Below, in pieces: positions 49,401 through 61,400 of a DNA stretch of 64,000 nucleotides; the first letter of the stretch is position 1; each line of letters opens with the position of its first letter. The notes beneath the pieces were generated by a model. It had not been told where the DNA came from, did not search any database, and was given only the letters and a program-made list of their open reading frames with translations. A program made the position numbers and the translations under genes. Source of the stretch: Channallabes apus (taxonomy: Eukaryota > Chordata > Actinopteri > Siluriformes > Clariidae); assembly GCA_030522415.1 (NCBI GenBank), contig CM060127.1:19020814-19084813 (forward strand), given 5' to 3'.

Positions 49401-52400
49401 GCTGGCAGCAATTTGGTTCATGGGAAAACTATTTGAGGTTGTAAACGATCTTGTACAGAAAAGGTCCATGTATCTGTTGAGTGTTGTAGCATTATCTCTC
49501 TGAAAAGTTTTCTTTCCAATACATAATGGCCCACAAATGAAGCACTACCAGGATTAAAAGAAATATATATAGTTAAGTTTTATAATAGGCAAGCTCTAGT
49601 GCCTGAGCAAAGTAATTTGCTGAAATAATCGGAAAACTGAAAATGATGTTTTGCCATCACTCTTCATGTACACCGATCAGCTATTATCACCAGATAACAT
49701 AAAAACATGAACATTGATTAGCAATTATATGCCAGTAAACTGGTGGCAGAATTATGGGTACCCTAGACTCATTTATGGCCGTGGGGAGCAAAGGCCATCG
49801 AAGTCCATCTGGTCCAATCCCACAAAAAAAGCCAATGTAGCACAACTCGCCAAAAAGTCAGTGCCGGCCACAATAGAAAGGCAAAAAACACTCAGTGCAT
49901 CAAACCCTGCTGTGTATGTGGCTTAATAGGTAAACGCAGACTCAGGCTCCAAACTCCCCAGATTCCAATCTAATTGAGCACCCATGGGATGCCCCAGACA
50001 AACAAGTCGATTCATGAATTACATATCCCGCAACTCACAGCACCCAAAGGATCTGCTGACAACATCCTGGTACCAGGCATGACAGCAAAACCCCAGAGTT
50101 TTGTGGATCCAGTGCACAAGGGGCCAGTGCTGCCCAGGCACTGAAACTTGGTGAAATCAGAAGCTATCATAAGCAGCTTCTACATAACACTTTATGTGTC
50201 TTTATGTAAAAAAAAATATGGCAATTTCAAATGTTTATAATGTTAATAAATATTTGCTTTATAATTATTTAATAGTTATTAATAAACATACATTTTTTAT
50301 TACGCTACATGTTTAAAAAATATTGGTGCTTAGTTTAAATAAATTCCAGCAAAAAAAAGATACATCAAGTCTTACCACAAACAACCCCAGAGAGAATGCT
50401 GCAGTCAATGCTATGAACCTTTGTGCAGTTGATCAGTTGGTTGTTGTGGTAGCTGCAGCCTGTGAGACAGCTCACATTTTTATGTGCAGTGTTCTCATTT
50501 AGCTTGTAGACTTCACCACAGCCGAGGGCCTGACAGATCCGAGTAGCAAGTGGTAAAAGGGATTGATTAGTGAAAATCGGCTGATTTTCTCCGGCAGAGG
50601 TTATAGCCCAGGAGCACGGTGTGGAGGTCTGGTTTATGTACAGTTTAGCTGGGGAAACAACAAAGAATAAAAAAGTTAAAAGATTATCAGGTGTGTAGAC
50701 ACAATACTAAAGGCCAGATTGACTAAATACATGGTGGAACATGAAATGTCGTGAAAAATTATTTGCCCCTTTGTCATTTTTTTTTGCATATCTGTCACAC
50801 TTAAGTGGTTGAATTCATCAAGCAAATGTTAATATTGTCAATGATAACCCGAGTAAATATAAAATGCAGTTTTTAAATGTTGATTTCAGTTATTAAGGAA
50901 AAAATGTGTGAACCTACCTGGCCCTGTCTGAAAAAGGAATTGCCCCCCCAACACTCATTAATATATTTCAGAACGGTTTACAAAGCCATGGTTGAACCAT
51001 GGTGAGAGACATTATCCAACAGTAAAAGACCTCGGCGTGATTATAGATTCCAGCCTTTCATTTGAAGCTCATGTAGATAATATCACCAGGATAGCATTCT
51101 TTCACCTTAGAAATATCGCCAAAATAAGAAATATATTGTCGCTAAATGATGCAGAAAAACTAGTTCATGCTTTTATCACTTCTAGGTTGGACTATTGTAA
51201 TGCCTTACTGTCTGGTTGTTCAGTTAGGTGCATAAACAAGCTTCAGCTAGTCCAAAATGCAGCAGCGAGAGTCCTCACTAGAACCAGAAGATATGAGCAC
51301 ATCACCCCTATCCTATCTTCACTGCATTGGCTCCCTGTGAAATTTCGCATTGATTTTAAAATACTACTCTTGACATATAAGGCATTAAATGGTCTCACGC
51401 CGCAGTATCTGAGCGAACTGCTAGTGTCTTACGATCTGCCACGCCTACTTCGGTCAAAGGATGCAGGCTGCTTATCAGTACCGCGTATTATGAAAACTAC
51501 AGCTGGGGGCAGAGCTTTTTCTTACAAAGCCCCAAAATTATGGAATAGTCTTCCAAATAGTGTTCGGGACTCAGACACAGTCTCAGTGTTTAAGTCTAGG
51601 CTAAAAACCTATTTATTTAACCAAGCATTTTATAAATAGATTTGCCATAAGGTAAAGGAGCAGATCTGGGGGACTCATGGACGTAGAGTATTATGGTGAA
51701 CTGGTGTGTTTAGATGCTGTCTTCCTCAGTCTCATTTGATCACTCAGGTTTGTTGACGGTGAGGTGATTGTTTGCTTTACATCTCAGGGAGCCCTCATGT
51801 TTGTGTTTCCTTCTGGCTCTCCCTTTTAGTTATGCTGTCATAGTTAGTCCTGCCGGAGTCCCTGCTTGCACTCTACAGTAAATATACATTCACATTAGAC
51901 ATTGTGACTGTGACCATACCTAATTGCAATCTCTCCTCCTCTTCTCTTCCTCCCCCTCTTTCTCTTTCCTCTCTCCCCCTGTCTCCCCCTTTCACTCTTT
52001 CTCTCTCTCTCTGTCGAGCTACACATGTGGTTCCTGAGCTGCCAGTGATCCAGACTCCCTCTGCCCTCCGGACCTGTCTGATCCATCCTGGTGCCCGGTT
52101 TCTGGTTGGAGGTCTCATCGCATGGATGCCCCGTGTGTGTCTTTAGAATGCGTCTGGTGTCTGGGGATGATTCTCTATACTTAGAAGATGGTTCTGGCCT
52201 CGACTGGTGTGGTCAGCTGTTTCTCTGAGGACTTGACAATTCGATAGTTCAGGACTGGAACTTTCTACAAGTCTATCTGAGTCTCGAATAACTACTGGAC
52301 TCCATTTTACATCAAGTATTATAACATCAATTAACATCAACTATTATAGCTGAACCTAACACTTAACACTGTATAAATGCAGATCATTTCCTGCTATCTA

Positions 52401-55400
52401 TTTCACCCAGATGAGGATGGGTTCCCTGTCGAGTCTGGTTCCTCCCAAGGTTTCTTCCTATTACCGTCTCAGGGAGTTTTTCCTTGCCACTGTCGCCCTC
52501 GGGCTTGCTCACCAGGGACTATCTGAACATTTTGATTCATACACATTCACATTCCATACAAACTTAAATAATTCTTTTGATTGTGTAAAGCTGTTTTGAG
52601 ACAATGTCAATTGTTAAAAGCGCTATACAAATAAAACTGAATTGAATTGAAAAAAAAATTATCCAAAAATGGAGAAAACTTAAAACAGTGGAGGCTGAGG
52701 AGTGGCCAGCCTACCAAAATTACTCCAACAGCACAACGACGACTCATCCAGGAGCTCATAAAAGAACCCAGAACAACATCTGAAGAACTGCAGGCCTCAC
52801 TTGCCTCAGTTAAGGTCATTGTTCATAATTCAACAATAAGAAAAAGACTGGGCAAAAATAACATCCATGAGAGAGTTGCAAGGTGAATGCCACTACTGAC
52901 CAAAAACAACAAAGAGGCTCATCTCACGTTAGCCAAAAAGAAATAACTTGATTATCCCCAAGACTTTTGGGCAAATATTCTGGGAACTGATTAGACAAAA
53001 GTAAAAATTTCTGGAAGGTTTTACCACTTCAGTATCTAAAACGTAAAATACTAGTTTACCCACCCTGTAGTTTTGTAGTTTTGTTTTACTGATCACGTAA
53101 AAAAAAAAAAGGAATTGATGTGTCGTTCATAGACAATTTTGTGTGCCTGAGGAAAATTATTTCCCACATTGAGTAAAATGTTGTTTATATCCTCTGTGAC
53201 AGTGTAACCTCTAAATGCTTTGGGGAAGTTAAACTATGTTACAAGGACAGAAAACCAAGTCTATAATTGTATATGATTCATTGTTAGTTACTGGATAAGA
53301 AAAAGTTAACAGGTAAGAAAAAAATGGAAATCAAGCATTAAATACAAATACCAGCATTATTTCTTTCTATATTAAAATTATATATTGACATACTACTTTT
53401 ATTATATCATAAAAAGTTAAATCTCATCTACACTCACCTAAAGGATTATTAGGAACACCTGTTCAATTTCTCATTAATGCAATTATCTAATCAACCAATC
53501 ACATGGCAGTTGCTTCAATGCATTTAGGGGTGTGGTCCTGGTCAAGACAATCTCCTGAACTCCAAACTGAATGTCAGAAAGGGAAAGAAAGGTGATTTAA
53601 GCAATTTTGAGCGTGGCATGGTTGTTGGTGCCAGACGGGTTGGTCTGAGTATTTCAATCTGCTCAGTTACTGGGATTTTCACGCACAAACATTTCTAGGG
53701 TTTACAAAGAATGGTGTGAAAAGGGAAAAACATCCAGTATGCGGCAGTCCTGTGGGCGAAAATGCCTTGTTGATGCTCGAGGTCAGAGGAGAATGGGCCG
53801 ACTGATTCAAGCTGATAGAAGAGCAACTTTGACTGAAATAACCACTCGTTACAACCGAGGTATGCAGCAACGCATTTGTGAAGCCACAATACGCACAACC
53901 TTGAGGCGGATGGGCTACAACAGTAGAAGACCCCACCGGGTACCACTCATCTCCATTACAAATAGGAACAAGAGGCTACAATTTGCACAAGCTCACCAAA
54001 ATTGGACAGTTGAAGACTGGAAAAATGTTACCTGGTCTGATGAGTCTCGATTTCTGTTGAGACATTCAAATGTCTCAAAGTCAGAATTTGGTTTAAACAG
54101 AATGAGAACATGGATCCATCATGCCTTGTTACCACTGTGCAGGCTGGTGGTGGTGGTGTAATGGTGTGGGGGATGTTTTCTTGGCACACTTTAGGCCCCT
54201 TAGTGCCAATTGGGCATCGTTTAAATGCCATGTTCATCGCTTTATGACCACCTCTGATGGCTACTTCCAGCAGGATAATGCACCATGTCACAAAGCTTGA
54301 ATCATTTCAAATTGGTTTCTTGAACATGAAAATGAGTTCACTGTATTAAAAATGGCCCCCACAGTCACCAGATCTCTACCCTATAGAACATCTTTGGCCC
54401 TGGATGTGCATCCCACAAATCTCCATCAACTGCATGATGCTATCCTATCAATATGGGCCAACATTTCTAAAGAATGCTTTCAGCACCTTTTTGAATCAAT
54501 GGCACGTACTGTAGAATTAAGGCAGTTCTGAAGGCGAAAGGGGGTCAAACACCGTATTAGTATGGTGTTCCTAATAATCCTTTAGGTGAGTGTACTGTAT
54601 AGTATTAAAAAGGCATGGAGTAGAAGTAACAAAACACTATCAAAGATAGTTAGAAATGTTTTTGCAAAAATATAATAATATTGCGCAAGGACTTAAGGTC
54701 ACAAATCTCTTACACAGAGCACCCTTAAATCAATGTATTTAACTTGCAAAAGTATTCGGCCCCCTTGAACTTTTCCACATTTTGTCACATTACAGCCACA
54801 AACATGAATCAATTTTATTGGAATTCCAAGTGAAAGACCAATACAAAGTGGTGTACACTCTTCCTTCCGGAGGAATACACCCATACCTGCTCTCCAGTAG
54901 CAAAGTCTCACCCCCGGCTGTGAGTGTCCACGCCCATACGTTCCCATAGGTGCCCCCAACCAAAAGTCCTGCAGTGGTGCACGCGAGCGCTGAGTGGGGC
55001 CCTTCTTTGCCGTGTAGAGGTCGCATCGGTGGACAAAGCGTTCACTGTCCAACTTGAACTTGAACTGAACTTGCCAGTCTTTTAGGGTATGTCTCTACCA
55101 GCTTTGCACATCTAGAGACTGAAATCCTTGCCCATTCTTCTTTGCAAAACAGTTCCAGCTCAGTCAGATTAGATGGACAGGGTTTGTGAACAGCAGTTTT
55201 CAGATCTTGCCACAGATTCTCGATTGGATTTAGATCCGGACTTTGACTGGGCCATTCTAACACATGGATATTGTAGCGTTTTACTGCGGAAAGGATGTTG
55301 GAGAGACGAGTGAGCTTAGCAATTGCTGGGAGTACTTTATTTATTCTCAGCACAGTATAGCATGAACAGCACATTCAAACGAGAACCTCATCCAATTCAG

Positions 55401-58400
55401 CCTTAGCATGAACCATTCAACAGGTCACACACACCCAACTTGGCAGAAGCCACTAACCCAAACACCCTTCCCCAACAGGGTGGACACATAGAGAACCCCC
55501 GCAAGGCATGATGGTCGTCAGCCACCGCCCCACCCATGCCACAAGGCATGTGACCGTCCCTGGTCATCATGAATCTCTCAGTCTTGGAGGCATGAAGACG
55601 GTCGGCGCTGGCGCTGTGAACGCCGGGGTCCTTTTGTGGAGGAGCGCAACATTGTCCCGGAGGTGGTCCGGCCTCCACAGAGTTCGATGTTTCGCCGACA
55701 TGCGGCTGGTAAGGCGCAAGGCGGTCTCAGTGGAGCACAACTCGCGCCCGCCCCGCCAACCGCACTCGATAGATGACATCGGAGAGCTGAGCAATTACCG
55801 TACAGGGGCCCACCCAGTGGAACATAAGCTTGGCCGAGAGCCCCCTCTTCCTTCCGGAGGAATACACCCATACCTGCTCTCCAGTAGCGAAGTCTTGCCC
55901 CCGGCTGTGAGTGTCCACGCCCATACGTTCCATAGGTGCCCCCACCCAAAAGTCCTGCAGCGGTGCCCGCGAGCGCTGGGTCCTTCTTTGCCGTGTAGAG
56001 GTCGCATAGGTGGAGAAAGCGTTCACTGTCCAGCTGCGGCACAGGCGAAACGACTGTGGACGATGCTCTAAAAACCGCCTCTAAAAAATGCTCTAAAAAA
56101 TCAGCCGTCCGAGACGGCGTGCAGTAACTCGGCTGCACGCCGTCTCGGACGGCTGATCAGCACCGGGGGGTCCGGAGGACTTTGCTGCACGGCCGCTGGG
56201 ATGAAGCGTCGGCGTTAGCGTGGAGTTTTCCTGCTTGATCTACTACCGGAGGTTTACATGGCGCGACTACCGGAAGTTCCGCCCCCCGGATGTGTGCTAC
56301 TAACACGTGCGACTGTGGTTTAGGTACTAGCAACCTGGCTACCCCGAAATTACCACGCAGAGTCCCGTCAGTTATGTTCAGCACCGCACCCCATCTCTCC
56401 AAAATGTCTAACCCCAAAATGCAGTCCTCCTCGATATTCCCCACAAAGAATTTGTGTGCATGACTTCGCTCACCTATTTGGACTCGCACCGTGCGCCAAG
56501 CCCGCATCCTCACGCAGCTCCCAGAAACGGTGCGAATTTTGAAGGCTGGGTCAGGCAGTCTGCAAACGCGCTCGCTTTGCCCCAGTAATCCACAGCGCAA
56601 CAGCGAAACAGTGGAGCCGGTGTCCACGAGCGCCCGTAGTAAGACGCCATCCAGCACACAGTTGACATAAATTCCAGCGTGGTTTCCTAAACGTCCCGAC
56701 CGAAAGTTGAATCCACTAGTTGGGGGAACAAGAACCCCGAAATGCGAGGCCTCTAAAGTCCATGGCGAACGCACCCAGTGGCTCAGACGTGTGCCGCTTG
56801 CGGACCACCAGCTCCTCGCACGCGGCCTCTTTACGGTCACCCGCGCCGAACAGGAAAGGGAAGCGACTCCCATAGCTTTGACCAGTCCTTCCGCTCATCG
56901 GCCTGGAGGTCTTCCAGCGCCCAGAGCGCATCGCCCTCCAGCGAGAGTGTTACTCTGACCGTGGTTTCTGCCGGGGACCAGCCTGCGATGTCGGCGGCTA
57001 GCTCCACTTGGGCGAACAATGCGTAGGGTTCGACGGCGCCGTTGTAGGAAGGAAGCTGCAAGTCGCTTCGCTGGCTGATGGCGCACGGAGCTGTAACTTC
57101 AACGTTGGGCTCCGCCCCGAGATCCAGGGCCGGGATCTTCATCTCGCCGCTCTGCTTTGGTCGCGCTCCTTTTTTCACACTGGCTCCGTCCTGAAGTTGC
57201 TCTTTCTTCCGTAGTTGCTCTGCTACTCTGCGGCCTACTTGGATCTTCTGGAGGTCCTTGATAGTGCGCTCCAACTCGTAATTCTCCATCCCACTTCTGA
57301 CACCAATGTAGCGTTTTACTGCCGGAAAGGATGTTGGAGAGACGAGTGAGCTTACTTGCTGCCCAATTCAATGGCTTATTTATTCTCAGCACTGTATAGC
57401 ATGAACAGCACATTCCTGAACCTCATCCAATTTAGCCTTAGCATGAACCGGAGCACATTCAACAGGTCACACACACATAACACACATAACATGGCCAAAG
57501 CCACTAACCCAAACACCATTCCCCAACAGGGTGGACACATAGAGAACCCCCGCAAGGTATGATGTCCTACTGGAAGGTGAACCTCCGACCCAGTCTCAAG
57601 TCTTTTGCAGACTCCAAGAGGTTTTCTTCCAAGATTGCACTGTATTTGACTCCATCCATCTTCCCATCAACTCTGACCAGCTTCCCTGTCCCTGCTGAAG
57701 AGAAGCACCCCCAGAGCATGATGCTGCCACCACCATATTTGACAGTGGGGAAGGTGTGTTCAGAGTGATGTGCAGTGTTAGTTTTCCACCACACATAGCA
57801 TTTTACATTTTGGCCAAAAAGTTCCATTTTGGTCTCATCTGACCAGAGCACCTTCTTCCACATGTCTTGTGGCAAACTACAAACGGGACTTCTTATGGTT
57901 TTCTGTTAACAATGGCTTTCTTCTTGCCACTCTTCCATAAATGCCAACTTTGTGCAGTGCATGACTAATAGTTGTCCTATGGACAGATTCCCCCACCTGA
58001 GCTGTAGATCTCTGCAGCTCGTCCAGAGTCACCATGGGCCTCTTGGCTGCATTTCTGATCAGCGCTCTCCTTGTTCGGCCTGTGAGTTTAGGTGGACGGC
58101 CTTGTCTTGGTAGGTTTACAGTTGTGCCATACTCCTTCCATTTCTGAATGATCGCTTGAACAGTGCTCCGTGGGATGTTCAAGGCTTTGGAAATCTTTTT
58201 GTAGCCTAAGCCTGCTTTAAATTTCTCAATAACTTTATCCTTGACCTGTCTGGTGTGTTCTTTGGACTTCATGGTGTTGTTGCTCCCAATATTCTCTTAG
58301 ACAACCTCTGAGGCCATCACAGAGCAGCTGTATTTGTACTGACATTAGATTACACACAGGTGCACTCTATTTAGTCATTAGCACTCATCAGGCAATGTCT

Positions 58401-61400
58401 ATGGGCAACTGACTGTACTCAGACCATAGGAGGCTGAATAATTATGCACACCCCACTTTGCAGTTATTTATTTGTAAATATATACAAATTCGTTTCACTT
58501 CTCACGTGTACACCACTTTATATTGGTCTTTCACGTCGAATTCCAATAAAATTGATTCATGTTTGTGGCTGTAATGTGACAAAATGTGGAAAGTTCAAGG
58601 GGGCCAAATACTTTTGCAAGCCATTGTATATTTGAAAATGGCTGTAGGTTTTAAATAACCATTATTCATTCATTTTCTATACCGCTTAATCCTGTGTTCA
58701 GGGTCGCGGGGGACCTGGAGGCTATCCCAGGAGACTTCGGGCACTAGGCGGGGTACACCCTGGACAGGGTGCCAATCCATCGCAGGGCACACACTCAAAC
58801 ACACACTACGGGCAATTTGGGAACGTCAATTAGCCTAACCTGCATATCTTTGGACTAGGAGGAAACCAGAGTACCCGGAGGAAACCCACCAAGCACGGGG
58901 AGAACATGCAAACTCCATGCACACACAGACGGGAATCGAGCCTGTCCGGGGAATCGAACCCAGACCCTGGAGGTGCAAGTCGACAGTGCTAACCACTACA
59001 CCACCGCGCCGCCGTAAATAACCATTATGTTTAACAAATACCCTTCTCAGTCATCAAACTAAGTCAGTGAGCAGTTTTGCTGGTCCTCTTTAAAAGTCTT
59101 CTGTGATGATAAATTGAAATTTAATTACACCTGGAGATTTGGGTACTATTCATATTGAACAAATAGATTAACTAATTATCATATTCAGAACACACTTTAT
59201 TTGTCAATACACTACATGACCAGAGATGCACAGAGATCTATAAGAATCTTGGTAAGATTGCTGCTGTGGGCGTCTAACAAACAATATACAGTAAGTGACA
59301 AAAATTAACAGACAAAGCAGTGCCACAAATGAACATACAGATACAGGAACAGATAAGGCATGAAATCAAATATCATATATTCCTAATCTACCTACAGTAA
59401 GTAGTGTGCAATTACCTTTACTCGAATTGCATTTTCACTTTTCAACATCTCAAAACCATTTCAAATAGTTGCTACTCTCAATACAATGTGGAGCTGATGA
59501 TGTCTAGGGCTTGTGTTGCTGCTTTTAACAAAAAGGTTACAAGGGAAGTGTAATTGCACCTGCAACTCATCAGAAAATGCATCTCCACACCACAACAACT
59601 TACCACATCCTGTCACATCTCGCCGTACTTATCCCTCTGTGAAAACACAATATTCACAGCAGCGATGCACTTAAATGCAATGCAGTATATAGGCTAAAGT
59701 CATGTCTAGCCATGTATATTAATCACAATATACCGTGCATATTACTTTTTGATCTGCATTGAACTAGGAGCATACTTCTGGTGCTTGTATACTTAAGGCA
59801 TGGTCATGATAATTGGTGATGGTGTTGGTGTGATTGTGACTTAAAAGTAGGAAATCTGAAATGTTTAAAATATAATTTTAATATGATTTTAATGTGTCAT
59901 AGTCACATCACGCAGAGGTGAGGACATTTTTTCAATCTCGATAATAACCACATCAAATCAGCCTTGTATGTAAGACCACATGTACACCAACTTACTAACC
60001 ACTGGACTAAATGTTGATCTTGAATAGCACATATTTTTTACTACAAAAATATTCAGAAACATGTTATTAATTTACATTTTGTGACTGTACTACAGAAAAA
60101 CTGTATTATAAAAAAATCTACGTATAGAAATCTAGATAAGATAGAAATCTTAATAATTCTAATACTGTAATTTTTTTCAAGAAAGACTGCTTGCATTCTG
60201 TATACAAAATATACATTAACCTTGTTATGATACTGTAAGTATACCTTACTGTATTTATACCGTACTTGCCAGCAATCCCTACCTTTCTGACCTGTCTGAC
60301 ACATCTTGGTGCCTTGTTTCTGGTTAGAGTTTTTTTCTCTTGCAGTTTTTCTCTGATCTCTTTTGACCAGAGTCGCTCAGTAGTTTAGGACTAAAAATGT
60401 TCAGTTTTGTACCTGAGTTTCCGAAGATGAAAGTAAAGATAAAGATTATAAAGATAAAGATAAACCTTTATTGGTCCCACAATTGGGAAATTAGTTTTGC
60501 CTTGGCAGAAAGTGGAAAAGTGAAAAATTGAGAAACAACAGAATAAAGTAAAATAAAATAGAAAAAAAAAGTTGATGTTATGTTAAATTAAACACATTTC
60601 CTATTCCAAACGTTTAGCCACATAGCACAGAATATGACTGCAAATCAATCTATTTCCATGTAAACTCAAATGTACTAACTGTATGTTCTTATCGCCCATT
60701 GCGTACTCATCAGGGACAAACTGATAATTATAATTTATACATATTTCCTCACATTTTCCATAATTTCTTTATTCTGTAAAGCTGCTTTGTGACAATGATC
60801 ATTGTTCAAAGCACTATATAAGTAAAACTGACCTGAAATGAAACAAAAAGAAGAGACCTGTCTCTCTTCGTCAAGCACTTAAATTAACGATCTGCTATTT
60901 ATTTAAGAAAAAAAATTGTATACTGTACTTAACTCTTCTACAAGGCATTTAAAATGTCTGTACTCTAATAAACTCGTATGAGGATGTATTTATGACAAAG
61001 TCTACAAAGCATGTCTGTGAGTGGCTCTGGATAAGGACATCTGACAAATGGCAAAATAGAAGTGAAAAAATCTTTAACTGCATATGAGCAACTCAAATAA
61101 TAAAATGAAACACATCATAAGGAAACGAAATAAACCCATGAGGATGGGTTCCTTGTTGAATCTGGTTCCTTTCAAGGTTTCTTCCTATTGTCATTTCAGT
61201 TTTTCCTTGCCTTTGTCACCCCTGACTTACTCATCAGGGACAAATTGATAATCATAATCTATACATATTTCCTCGCACTTTTCAAACTTTTTTCCATTAT
61301 TTTTGATTCTGTCAAGCTGTCTTGTGGCAATGGCCATTGTTAGAAGCGCTTAATAAATACAATTTTATTGAATTTAATTGAATCATCAGTTATCCAATAC

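Larger units (their letters stand above)
55272..57559 (-). mobile_element. Ty3/gypsy LTR retrotransposon, internally deleted
   Basis: Two direct LTRs of about 240-250 bases: 57307-57559 (5') and 55272-55508 (3'), both reading TGCGGGGGTTCTCTATGTGT at the start region and GCTACA at the end on the minus strand. Next to the 5' LTR is a primer-binding site. Then comes a gag-like ORF 57289-56837, a retroviral-type aspartic protease ORF 56873-56157 (ALVDTGSTVSLL, DCILGLDIL) and the C-terminal integrase/pol tail 56138-55727 (DVIYRVRLAGRARVVLH). Reverse transcriptase, RNase H and the integrase core are absent, and a perfect palindrome marks the join. G+C content is far higher than the surroundings. 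No matching target duplication is seen. Confidence 0.88.
54730..58629 (-). mobile_element. Tc1-like transposon carrying a nested gypsy element
   Basis: Long inverted repeats: left 54741-54857 (CTTGCAAAAGTATTCGGCCC), right 58505-58621 (GGGGCCAAATACTTTTGCAA). Transposase on the minus strand: N-terminal 58272-57877 (MKSKEHTRQVKDKVIEKFKA, GRPPKLTGRTRRALI), then 57875-57567 (WSDETKMELFG, YGGGSIMLWGCFSSAGTGK), then after the gypsy insertion 55271-55052 (VLEWPSQSPDLNPIENLWQD). The stretch just at the insertion (HDND...KEW region) is missing. A 194-bp piece of the gypsy pol region is also lodged at 54858-55051. Confidence 0.9.

Noticed and set aside
47650..50650. Identity as CD5, CD163/WC1 or DMBT1 instead of CD6
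   Set aside because: The tail motifs SSTSSGEVYEN and DDYDDV, the RNSMRH block and the short four-domain ectodomain fit CD6. The larger families have many more SRCR domains and a different tail.
55508..56071. Long plus-strand ORFs (187 codons and others) in 55.5-57.2 kb as genes
   Set aside because: They are shadows of the G+C-rich gypsy element, whose real frames are on the minus strand (protease motif, pol tail).
59605..59638. A 33-base AG...GT bounded segment on the minus strand as an extra cd6 exon
   Set aside because: In the required phase it has a stop at once, and exon 1 already joins exon 2 in phase.
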